From Candidatus Poribacteria bacterium (GTDB taxonomy: Bacteria > Poribacteria > WGA-4E > PCPOR2b), in the NCBI GenBank assembly GCA_027296925.1, contig JAPUIP010000825.1, positions 1-8,149 on the forward strand: 8,149 bases of DNA, written 5' to 3'. The translations under genes were made by a program, and so were the position numbers. This document shows positions 1 to 6,800 of the stretch, in pieces (the stretch's first letter is position 1; each line of letters starts with the position of its first letter). The notes beneath the pieces are model-generated. The model did not search any database. It was not told the origin of the DNA and saw nothing but the letters and a program-made list of their open reading frames with translations.

Positions 1-1
1 G

Positions 2-391
2 GCAATTGGAATTCTCAGCATTGAGGAGGTCCTTGAACGCGAGAGAATCGCCGACCGGTTTTACGGCTGGGATGTGACACTTGGCTCCAAGTTCGATATT
101 ACCTTAGTCGAGGCGTTTGCTCTCAATTTCAAACCCACTCAACACCAGGCAGCAAATTCACCCGGGACGAATGATTCCGATGATTACTATGTCCCTGAGG
201 GCGGTTGGCGTTGCATCTACTCGCGCTATCACGAAACAGTGGTGCGGTATGCACCGTGGTGGCTCAACCTGGAGTTCTTTAGCGTCAACCAGACACACAT
301 CCCGGCGGACGTTTTCGATACGTTCCCGGATGACGTGAAGCTGCTGTACGACCATCGGGTGGAAAGCCGTGAAAGTGAGATCTGGGCTTAG
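2..391 (+). CDS. 3' end of an unrecognised protein (N-terminus outside window)
   Basis: The frame is open from the left edge to the TAG at 389-391, giving 129 visible residues. An in-frame GTG at 74 is probably internal, because coding-like sequence (ILSIEEVLERERIADRFYGW) continues upstream of it and no Shine-Dalgarno sequence precedes it. The visible part is soluble, acidic and rich in aromatic residues. It has no membrane segment and no cysteine cluster apart from a single Cys in GWRCIYSRYHE, and it contains the stretch RYAPWWLNLEFF. I cannot assign a family. The tail, with a RYAPWWL-type stretch followed by a basic and acidic end, is loosely reminiscent of the C-terminal ends of phytanoyl-CoA dioxygenase-like proteins, but no Fe/2-oxoglutarate-binding motif (HxD...H) falls in this part, so this is only a suggestion. 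It lies 69 bases upstream of the MNT gene on the same strand. Confidence 0.6.
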   Translation, partial: AIGILSIEEVLERERIADRFYGWDVTLGSKFDITLVEAFALNFKPTQHQAANSPGTNDSDDYYVPEGGWRCIYSRYHETVVRYAPWWLNLEFFSVNQTHIPADVFDTFPDDVKLLYDHRVESRESEIWA

Positions 392-422
392 ATTCAGGTC
401 AGTTTCGGGCCTGCCATCTCTC

Positions 423-439
423 TTCTGTCATAAACAGAA
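423..439. promoter_or_regulatory. Perfect inverted repeat upstream of the MNT-HEPN operon (candidate operator)
   Basis: TTCTGT (423-428) and ACAGAA (434-439) are perfect reverse complements separated by 5 bases (CATAA). The repeat ends 21 bases before the MNT start codon. Autoregulation through a palindrome close to the start is typical of toxin-antitoxin operons, so an operator role is a reasonable inference. The site could also be a weak hairpin at the end of the upstream gene, but it lacks a T-tract. I found no good -35/-10 pair to anchor it. Confidence 0.4.
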
Positions 440-460
440 TGCACGAAAGCAGGTACTGTG

Positions 461-799
461 ATGATCAGAAACGCAAACAAGGAAGCCCGAAAAGTCATTC
501 AGGAAATCTTGGAAAAACTCCTCGCCGGCTACACACCACAGAAAGTAATTCTCTTTGGCTCCTATGCCTACGGTGACCCACGGCCAGACAGTGACATCGA
601 TCTGCTGATTATCAAGGAAACTTCTGAAAGATTCATTGACCGCTGGGTTACTGTACGTCGTGTCCTGTCTGATCCGAAACGCAGAATTCCTTTGGAAACA
701 CTGGTACTCACGCCTGAAGAGGTATCAGAGCGACTGACGATTGGCGATCAGTTTCTGGCAGAAATCGTAGAAAAGGGAGAGGTAATATATGCCGCATGA
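461..799 (+). CDS. MNT-family minimal nucleotidyltransferase (probable antitoxin of an MNT-HEPN pair)
   Basis: This 112-residue protein is a minimal nucleotidyltransferase of the DNA polymerase beta superfamily. The signature is clear: G33-S34-x-A-x-G38 followed by S44-D45-I-D47-L, where the two aspartates would bind the metal ions. The third acidic position, usually Asp in the next strand, appears as Glu79 in PLETLVLTPEE. In characterised pairs of this type the MNT protein neutralises the HEPN ribonuclease, in some cases by transferring AMP units onto it. The ATG at 461 is preferred over the GTG at 458, since AGG at 451-453 gives better spacing (7 bases). The stop overlaps the start of the HEPN gene by 11 bases, indicating translational coupling. 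It has no DNA-binding domain of its own. The family call is firm; the antitoxin role is inferred from the partner. Confidence 0.88.
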   Translation: MIRNANKEARKVIQEILEKLLAGYTPQKVILFGSYAYGDPRPDSDIDLLIIKETSERFIDRWVTVRRVLSDPKRRIPLETLVLTPEEVSERLTIGDQFLAEIVEKGEVIYAA

Positions 800-1187
800 A
801 GAGCCACTTTATCCTGCTGATTGGCTTCGCATCGCTGAAAAAGACTTAAGGCGGGTTGAGATTCTTCTAGAAGTTCAGGATGCGGGGGCGGCTGGATTCT
901 TCCTTCAGCAAGCAGTGGAGAAGTTTCTTAAGGCTTTTCTCTTGTCCAGAGGATGGCAGCTTCAACGGATTCATGATTTGGAAGTTCTGTTGAATGCATC
1001 CATCACTTATGACCCTTCTTTGGAACGATTCCGTGCAGCATGTGAGAAAATCACGGGTTTCTACTTTGTAGAGCGTTATCCGCTCATCACAGATACTGGT
1101 TTAACAGATGACGATGTTGAGAGTTCATTGAAACAGGTCAGGACGCTAATTGACAAGCTCCGGACCGAGGTGCACGGATCGGCATAG
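789..1187 (+). CDS. HEPN-domain protein (probable toxin partner of the MNT protein)
   Basis: The 132-residue product matches the HEPN domain (PF05168 type). An N-terminal helix (WLRIAEKDLRRVEILL, 12-27) is followed by the typical FFLQQAVEKFLKAFLLSRG helix (37-55), the conserved H62-D63-L with LEVLL after it, a third helix, the family's VERYP element (94-98) and a final amphipathic helix (about 107-126). HEPN proteins are all-alpha and many are ribonucleases that depend on an R-x4-6-H motif. Here no arginine stands 5 to 7 residues before either H62 or H129; the nearest for H62 is R54 (R-x7-H). Activity is therefore uncertain. Translation is supported by GGGAGAGG at 775-782, 6 bases before the ATG, inside the 3' end of the MNT gene. 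The HEPN and MNT genes form a two-gene operon. Confidence 0.85.
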   Translation: MPHEEPLYPADWLRIAEKDLRRVEILLEVQDAGAAGFFLQQAVEKFLKAFLLSRGWQLQRIHDLEVLLNASITYDPSLERFRAACEKITGFYFVERYPLITDTGLTDDDVESSLKQVRTLIDKLRTEVHGSA

Positions 1188-1238
1188 GGTGTCAAGCGTA
1201 ATTCATCAATCTTCTATCGGCACGCCTTGACAAATGCC
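1181..1238. terminator. Imperfect inverted repeat between convergent genes (possible bidirectional terminator)
   Basis: GGCAT (1181-1185) pairs with ATGCC (1234-1238), and TGTCAAG (1190-1196) pairs with CTTGACA (1226-1232). Two more C-G pairs follow after a one-base bulge. The loop is about 24 bases and contains the end of the amidotransferase gene; the arms straddle both converging stop codons. There is no T-run on either side, so classical intrinsic termination is not shown. The structure may be fortuitous. Confidence 0.3.
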
Positions 1239-1942
1239 GCAAACAGATTCACGGCTTCAGGGTGTCGTTCCCACATCATCTCAGGGTGCCATTGCACTCC
1301 GACTGCAAAGCGATGCGTTGGGTTTTCGATGGCTTCGATGACGCCATCTTTTGCTCGAGCGGTTACAATAAACCCTTCGCCGGCATCCCGCACCGCTTGA
1401 TGGTGAAACGAGTTGACACGTGTGGTTATGCTGCCGGTGATCTGATGGAGGCGGCTGTCGGGCAGGAGGTCAATGGTATGTGAAGCATACCAGCCGGCCC
1501 CCTTTTGTGAATGGCGCAATGTTGGTTGGGGCAATTCCGATGCGATATCCTGGTATATCGTGCCTCCCGCAGCGATGCTCAACACCTGGATGCCGCGACA
1601 AAGTGCGAAAATTGGGAGGTCTGCAGCCAATGCTTTTTGCGTGAGCTGAAGTTCCATCTCGTCGCGCACGGGGTCGACGCTCCCTATGTTTTGATGCGGT
1701 TCCTGACCAAAGCGTAGTGGATCGATGTCGCCGCCGCCGGAAAGTAGAAGACCATCAACCACCCGCAGGTATTGCTGGATGCACGCCAAATCTTCGCTGT
1801 GCGGCAGGAGAATTGGGGCACCGCCAGCATGTTCAATTGCCCGGGCATAATCACGCGCAATGATGTTGCGTTCAAGAAAAAAGGTTGTGCCGTCGATTGG
1901 CGTTGCGGTTAAACTGCATGTGATGCCGATAACCGGATGCAT
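1214..1942 (-). CDS. Class I glutamine amidotransferase-like hydrolase, peptidase C26 / PuuD family
   Basis: This 242-residue protein is a stand-alone class I glutamine amidotransferase fold of the gamma-glutamyl hydrolase type; in E. coli, PuuD hydrolyses gamma-glutamyl-GABA. It starts with the family motif PVIGITCS (3-10). LLLSGGGDIDP (65-75) supplies the oxyanion-side loop, and the nucleophile is C115 in FALCRGIQ. H219 and E221 in GVQWHPE complete the triad, and NSFHHQA (177-183) is the family's second conserved His stretch. Length is normal and all catalytic residues are present. The chosen ATG (1942) has AGGAAG nine bases upstream; an in-frame TTG at 1972 would add ten residues but has no ribosome binding site. 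It is cytoplasmic, with no signal peptide. The gene diverges from hisA. Substrate is unknown: polyamine breakdown is known for PuuD, but no puu genes are visible here. It is not HisH, which has a different C-terminal layout. Confidence 0.9.
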   Translation of the reverse strand: MHPVIGITCSLTATPIDGTTFFLERNIIARDYARAIEHAGGAPILLPHSEDLACIQQYLRVVDGLLLSGGGDIDPLRFGQEPHQNIGSVDPVRDEMELQLTQKALAADLPIFALCRGIQVLSIAAGGTIYQDIASELPQPTLRHSQKGAGWYASHTIDLLPDSRLHQITGSITTRVNSFHHQAVRDAGEGFIVTARAKDGVIEAIENPTHRFAVGVQWHPEMMWERHPEAVNLFAAFVKACR

Positions 1943-1987
1943 TGACGCTTTCTTCCTTTCAACCCAAAACAAGGAGTTAGGAAAACT
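1943..1987. promoter_or_regulatory. 45-bp divergent spacer between the C26 hydrolase gene and hisA
   Basis: The spacer holds ribosome binding sites for both genes: AGGAAG on the minus strand (1957-1952) for the hydrolase, and AAGGAG (1971-1976) plus AGGA (1979-1982) on the plus strand for hisA. It is too short to hold two full promoters, so at least one must lie inside the opposite coding region. A TAGAAT hexamer on the minus strand (1999-1994, inside hisA) could be a -10 for the hydrolase, but no good -35 accompanies it. Confidence 0.4.
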
Positions 1988-2701
1988 GTGTTAATTCTAC
2001 CTGCAATCGATCTCCGAAACGGAAAATGTGTGAATTTGGTGCAAGGACGTGCTGATGAGGAAACGATCTTTTCCGATCAGCCCGTGGAAATGGCAAAACG
2101 GTGGCAAGCGGAGGGCGCCGAATACCTCCACCTGGTAGATCTCGACGGCGCATTTCAAGGGGCAGCGGAAAATCTACACATCGTCAAGAAGATCGCCGAA
2201 ACCATCCATATCCCCATCCAGTTAGGGGGTGGCATCCGCACAATGGAAAGGCTGACTGAAGTTTTAGATTGTGGGGTGACGCGGGCAATCTTGGGTACGG
2301 CTGCACTCAAAAATCCGCGATTCGTCGAAGCGGCGTGCACCAAATATAATCCGCGGATCGCTGTCGGTATTGATGCGCAGGACGGTATGGTCGCTACAGA
2401 GGGCTGGCTCAATGTGTCTGAAAAACCCGCTGTCGCATTTGCCCAGGAGATGGAAGCTCTGGGTGTTCAGACCATCATCTACACGGACATCAAAAGCGAT
2501 GGCATGCTCAAAGGGCCAAACGTGGAAACCACCCGGACCATCGCAGAAGCTGTATCGATTGATGTCATCGCCTCGGGTGGGGTGACGTCCATTGGAGATA
2601 TTGAAAGGCTCAAAGCGATCGGTGCCTGCGGCGCAATCGTCGGCCGGGCGCTTTATACGGGCGCCTTAGATCTGAAGGCCGCGATTGCTGCAGCTCGCTA
2701 A
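1988..2701 (+). CDS. hisA: HisA, phosphoribosylformimino-5-aminoimidazole carboxamide ribotide isomerase
   Basis: HisA carries out the Amadori rearrangement of ProFAR to PRFAR (EC 5.3.1.16), an early step of histidine synthesis, in the cytoplasm. The 237 residues form a complete (beta/alpha)8 barrel. The catalytic pair is D8 in LPAIDLRNGKCVNLVQG and D129 in AVGIDAQDG. The phosphate-binding loops are LGGGIR (79-84) and the SGGVTS / GRALYTG elements (196-201 and 219-225). LVDLDGA (49-55) and YTDIKSDGMLKGPN (165-178) are also characteristic. The GTG start is placed by AGGA five bases upstream and AAGGAG eleven bases upstream. No hisH, hisF or other his gene is seen. The next gene downstream converges, so hisA appears to be single or the last gene of its unit, implying dispersed his genes. 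Nothing suggests the bifunctional PriA form. Confidence 0.96.
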   Translation: MLILPAIDLRNGKCVNLVQGRADEETIFSDQPVEMAKRWQAEGAEYLHLVDLDGAFQGAAENLHIVKKIAETIHIPIQLGGGIRTMERLTEVLDCGVTRAILGTAALKNPRFVEAACTKYNPRIAVGIDAQDGMVATEGWLNVSEKPAVAFAQEMEALGVQTIIYTDIKSDGMLKGPNVETTRTIAEAVSIDVIASGGVTSIGDIERLKAIGACGAIVGRALYTGALDLKAAIAAAR

Positions 2702-2758
2702 CAGGAACAGGCAAATGGCCGAATGATGGAATACATACGACGCATGACGTTTTGCATG

Positions 2759-3211
2759 TCACTCATCGAATCGGATCCAACTGACCACATCCTCTGCGTC
2801 CCCCGTCCCGCCTTCGCGTCCATCGCTGCCGAAAGAGATTAAATCGTAACCGTACCGGTCATGTATGCCGGGACGGATGTAGATGTACGGATTGCCCCAC
2901 GGATCCGTTATGATGGGAATTTTTAGGTAAGGGGCCACCCAGCTTGTCGGAAGCGGTGGTTTTTCAGGTTTCTCCCAGAGCGCTGCCAGCTCCTGTTCCG
3001 TCGACGGGTAATCCCCCTTGTCCTTGGCGTAGGTATCGAGCGCAATGCCGATCGTTTCGATTTCCTCAGCCGCCTGCGCCTGAAGGGCTTTCCCCGCCTG
3101 TCCGAGGATGCGCGGTGCCAAAACGACCGCTGCCACGATGCCGATAATAATAATGACAACGAGAAGTTGCGTGGATATCAAACCAGACTGTGAATTGTGA
3201 ATTTTTCTCAA
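2759..3211 (-). CDS. GspG-like type II secretion pseudopilin with non-canonical prepilin motif
   Basis: The 150-residue protein resembles the major pseudopilin GspG of type II secretion, which forms the periplasmic pseudopilus from the inner membrane. A short basic leader ends in G10, the expected prepilin peptidase site, followed by a hydrophobic helix (LLVVIIIIGIVAAVVLAP, 16-33). The C-terminal part is strongly GspG-like: YPSTEQELAAL, a TDPWGNPY motif, and SFGSDGREGG followed by D residues, matching the calcium-binding loop. Two positions differ from the usual FTLIE pattern: mature residue 1 is Leu rather than Phe/Met, and mature residue 5 is Gln (Q15) rather than Glu. The TTG start is set by a strong AGGAGG seven bases upstream; the ATG just before it is followed by a stop in its own frame. 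It lies 33 bases after the DUF433 gene and no other type II secretion gene is present. Confidence 0.88.
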   Translation of the reverse strand: MRKIHNSQSGLISTQLLVVIIIIGIVAAVVLAPRILGQAGKALQAQAAEEIETIGIALDTYAKDKGDYPSTEQELAALWEKPEKPPLPTSWVAPYLKIPIITDPWGNPYIYIRPGIHDRYGYDLISFGSDGREGGTGDAEDVVSWIRFDE

Positions 3212-3218
3212 AGCATGA

Positions 3219-3224
3219 CCTCCT
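3219..3224 (-). promoter_or_regulatory. Strong Shine-Dalgarno that decides the TTG start of the GspG-like gene
   Basis: On the minus strand AGGAGG (3224-3219) stands seven bases before TTG at 3211-3209. The only nearby ATG is out of frame with the gene and runs straight into a stop, so this site supports initiation at the rare TTG. Confidence 0.7.
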
Positions 3225-3244
3225 GCGTCAGAATAAAATGCGTC

Positions 3245-3610
3245 TCATTGTAGCACAATCTGTCCGTGTCTGCAAGTACAATCTGAATGCGTGAAGTGTG
3301 AAGTCATGTCCTGGTTAGTCAGGGATGGGGACTTCATAAAAATCTCATCAGGTAATAGCGAAATTGACGCAAATTCTTCCTTTGAAAGCAAAGCTGCATA
3401 AGCTAAAGCCGCACGTATATCTTCATCTTCAAGTGTGGGATACGAAGACAGAATCTGTTCATGTATCATACCACTCGCCAAACAATCGAGGATGACTGAA
3501 ATCATAATGCGCGTTCCTCTGATACAGACTTTGCCGTGACAGATTTCCGGATCGATTGAGATCCTTTCTGCCATTTGGATTTCCTCGTCAATAGTAACTC
3601 CTGTTTCCAT
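3245..3610 (-). CDS. DUF433 family protein (VapB-like antitoxin type) with C-terminal extension
   Basis: Residues 13-79 match DUF433: RISIDPEICHGKVCIRGTRI (16-35), then a helix pair with LASGM (44-48), YPTLEDEDIRAALAYAALL. These small helix-turn-helix proteins are usually antitoxins placed just before a DUF5615 PIN-like toxin gene. Here no such toxin follows; the next gene is the GspG-like pseudopilin. The product is 121 residues, against about 75-85 for typical members. After residue 79 comes a polar tail of about 42 residues, ending with CTC (111-113), that I do not recognise. The ATG at 3610 has GGAGG six bases upstream; a second ATG at 3574 (MAERIS) also has a fair site (GAGGA) and would fit the family start better. 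Three 60-base stretches counted within the gene (3301-3480) average about 41% G+C, clearly lower than the neighbouring giant gene, which hints at separate acquisition. Confidence 0.82.
   Translation of the reverse strand: METGVTIDEEIQMAERISIDPEICHGKVCIRGTRIMISVILDCLASGMIHEQILSSYPTLEDEDIRAALAYAALLSKEEFASISLLPDEIFMKSPSLTNQDMTSHFTHSDCTCRHGQIVLQ
3247..3275 (-). promoter_or_regulatory. Candidate sigma70-type promoter for the GspG-like gene
   Basis: On the minus strand TTGCAG (3275-3270) and TACAAT (3252-3247) are separated by exactly 17 bases. The -10 hexamer matches TATAAT at five of six positions, while the -35 matches only TTG. Transcription would start near 3240, about 30 bases before the TTG start and ahead of the strong ribosome binding site. 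The -10 overlaps the stop of the DUF433 gene. It would give the pseudopilin gene its own transcription. Confidence 0.35.
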
Positions 3611-3742
3611 CTATGTCCTCCAGTTTAAGTTGGCGCCACGCATCGAGACGCATCTCAGAACATCCTTAACGATCACCGCTACTTTGCTTCTCACCCATTC
3701 CAGATCATTTCAGCGATTATCGCAGGCCGTTGCCCGTGCTCG

Positions 3743-3760
3743 ACTATACGCTCAAGAGCG
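3743..3760 (-). promoter_or_regulatory. Palindrome next to a -10-like hexamer upstream of the DUF433 gene
   Basis: On the minus strand the inverted repeat CGCTCTTGAGCG (3760-3749) is followed directly by TATAGT (3748-3743), which matches the -10 consensus at five of six positions. No -35 match is seen at the correct distance. A palindrome in the -35/-10 spacer is a common repressor position. It lies in the 223-base gap between the end of the giant gene and the DUF433 gene, in which I see no other gene. Confidence 0.22.
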
Positions 3761-3833
3761 GTCATGATTCTTCATGGCAGAGAATACGCCTGTATTTAAC
3801 CCTATCTGAATTTCTCCGATTTCGTATTGTACA

Positions 3834-6800
3834 CTACCGCATCACCATAATCCGCCCAACGGCTTTGTCGAGATCGCTGCGGATGAGATAGATATAGAGC
3901 CCGCTCGCGACCTCCCGTCCGCTGTCGTTTCTGCCACCCCATGTTGCCGTGCCCGCTGAGTTCTGGACTGTGATTGATCGAACTCGCTCACCATTGAGCG
4001 TATAGATCTCGATCGTTGCATTCGCGGTCAAGTTGAGGAATGTCACCTGTTTGCTGGCTGACTGGTCTGGGATGAACGGATTTGGAAACACAACGACATC
4101 CTTGAGATTATTGGGCAACTGCAAGCGAGCGACCCGAAAAACGCCCAACTGCTCGGTAAAGGACGTGACAGTCTTATCCTCGCGATTGACGTGCTGTTCG
4201 CCCGGAACAAGCTCCCAGAGTGCAACTCTCCCTCTCGTATTCAGCCGAAAGACGCGCAGGTCGTTTTCAACTTCCGGTGGGATTCGCGTCTGTGTCTCCA
4301 CAGGATAGGATAGAGTCAGTGCTGCTGGACGCGCGAGTTGATCCGGTTGCGATTGGGCACCTGCGAGAACGAACTCCCTGACGCTGTCCTGAAATTCAAA
4401 GTCAATCTGCTCGTCGATATGGGCCTCCGCGAGAAAATGATTCGCTTCGTCAATTTGCGCAAGCAATACTTCGTCACTGGGGAGGAAGATGTCAATGGTT
4501 TGTCCATCTTGAGCAGCATTGGGAGGGAGGGTCACTTTCGTTTTGGGGTCGAATCCGGCGGTGATTGTTGTCTGCGCCGCCGAGCGGATAAGATTGGAAA
4601 CCGATTGAACGGGCCCATCGACCGTCCGCCCCGTGGCATCCAGATCAGAGATGTTCCCACTCAAATCGACCGCTCTGATGGCGATATAGAAATCGACGCC
4701 ATCAATAGGCGTCAGAATGTCCGTAAAATCAGTGGCTTCTCCCTCGACACGAATTGGATCAATATCTGCCAAATCTTCCACATTACGGATGGGGAGCTCC
4801 GAAAGGTAGACCTGATAGTGGCTCACGCCGGCGTCGATTTGCGGCGTCCACCCGACCGTTAAGCTTTTCCCCGGATCGCTGGGGGTATCGATGGCAACGA
4901 CGTTCAGAATGGGGTCGGGTGGACTTTCATCACGCGACTGCACGGGACCAAAAACTGAGCCGTCAGGCGCAAGCTCTAGCGGGGCTCGATTGTCATTTTC
5001 ATCAACAGCTGTAACCGCCACGTAGAAATCCATCTGATCGGATTCCACAGGGACCTCGGCTTCGATGGCATTCACATCCACTAACGTGAGCGCTGGCGTG
5101 AGATTTCCGACAGCCTTAATCGGTCGGCTGTCTACATAAATTTGGTAACGTGCAAAGTCATCGAATTGCTGCGCGTGTTGATCACCGATGGCAAGCGGCG
5201 CCCAGCTCACAATAAGCGTCTTGCCATTGTCGTCTGGCTTGTCCGCTGCCTTAACACCAACGACGGATGGCGGTGGAAGATTATCAAACGCACGAATCGG
5301 GCCGAAGGCTGAGCCGTTTTCGATGGAGAGGCTTGACTCGTTGTCCGCCTGATCGACTGCCGTCACCGCGATGTAGTAGGCGAAATTGTTACTTGGTACG
5401 GTAATCGTCGCCGTGGCTTGCTCCCTCACAACGAGATTTTGGGAGATTGGAATCAGTCCAGATGTCGATCGAATTGGCGCCGCTTCTCGGTAGATGTGGA
5501 AGCGAGCAAAATCCGGCACTGCGGATGGCACTTCCCAGGTCACAACGAGTTGGTTCCCCTGATCGTTGGGCCGATCAACGGCGGTGACTCCCGTGATTGC
5601 CTCGGGCGGCACCGCATCAATGGTGACACGCCTACCTGACCTAACAACGCTCCGGTTGCCTCCCGTATCAACGAGATGTCCGGTAATCACCACATCAGGG
5701 GCATTATCCCCGGCAACAATCTCGTAAAGCCCGGTGTAGATGCCATCGTTCGCCACCTCGTCTTCGCCGGAGGCGTCATCTACCATGATCAATCCGGTCT
5801 TGAAATTACCGATGTCGAACGTGGCGGTGCCTCCCAGCTCTCCACTGAGACGAATGACGAGACGATCGCCCGCGACGAACGGACGGTTGGTGCCGTTGTG
5901 CGCGATCGTGTGAATCGGTGGTGGCGTTGTATCGATGTCGATTAAAACCGGTGAAGTCATTTCATTCGTATTACCGGCTTCATCTGTCAGGCGTCCCGTG
6001 ATGACCGCGTTCGTTGCGCTATCGTTCTCGCGCACGATGTGCTCTGCCGTATATAGCCCATCGTTGCTCTGTCGGTCACCCCGCGTACCATCATCGAAAA
6101 GCGGCAGGGCGGATGGGGTTTCGCCCAGATCGAATTCTGCCTTACCATTTACTTCGCCCTCAAGCGTCACGGTCAGCAGATCGCCGGCGAGGAGTGTGAT
6201 TGTCTGGCCATTTCCCGGAATCAAAGCCCCCTGACGGATTACGGAAAACGTAATAGACCGGATCTCCGGCGGCTCCGTATCCAACGTGAGTGTTTTTCTC
6301 GCTGCACGCTCCGCAACGTTCCCAGCGCGATCCGTTAACGTGCCGGTTACCGTCGCACCTGTCACGTTATCTCCCAAACGGACGGTATAGCTGCCGCCGT
6401 AGATGCCGTCGGCTTCCAGTTCGTCGTCATGCACCCCATCGTCAAATAGATCGCCGAACACGCGAAAATTGCCTTTTTCAATTTTGAACGTCCCGCTCCC
6501 ACCGGTCTCACTCGTCAGATTGATGTGCACGGTCTGTCCAACGCCGACCGGTTGAATTTCACCATTCGGCTGGACCGCATCATGACGCACCTGCGCAATT
6601 TGCGGCGACAGCGTATCGATTGTCACCGCATCCCTTAACCGGATCTCGTTACGCCAAACCGAATCTTGCAAACCGAGCTCAATGATGATTTCGCCATTAT
6701 CGATCTGTAGTCCTAGTGGGACGGCGTATTTTCCAATGTAGGCGCCGTCTCCTTCATCGATCATCGCCACGCGAATGTCCGGAGATTCGATCCGAAAGGC

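Noticed and set aside
1262..1717. Plus-strand open frames across the C26 hydrolase gene
   Set aside because: They lie opposite a gene with a complete catalytic triad and have no ribosome binding site or recognisable motif.
1942..1970. TTGACG plus a weak -10 as a promoter for hisA
   Set aside because: The implied transcription start would fall at or after the AAGGAG ribosome binding site, and the -10 (CAAAAC) matches only three positions.
2702..2758. Possible terminator between hisA and the GspG-like gene (CATG...CATG around 2744-2758)
   Set aside because: The stem is only four self-complementary base pairs plus a wobble, with no G+C-rich extension and no T-tract after it.
3245..3340. A decayed DUF5615 toxin hidden in the tail of the DUF433 gene
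   Set aside because: I read the three minus-strand frames here; a short GHDF-like string occurs in one frame but there is no start or further family pattern.
3783..3796. AATAC-GCCT-GTATT hairpin downstream of the giant gene
   Set aside because: A five-pair A+T-rich stem without a following T-run is too weak to call a terminator.
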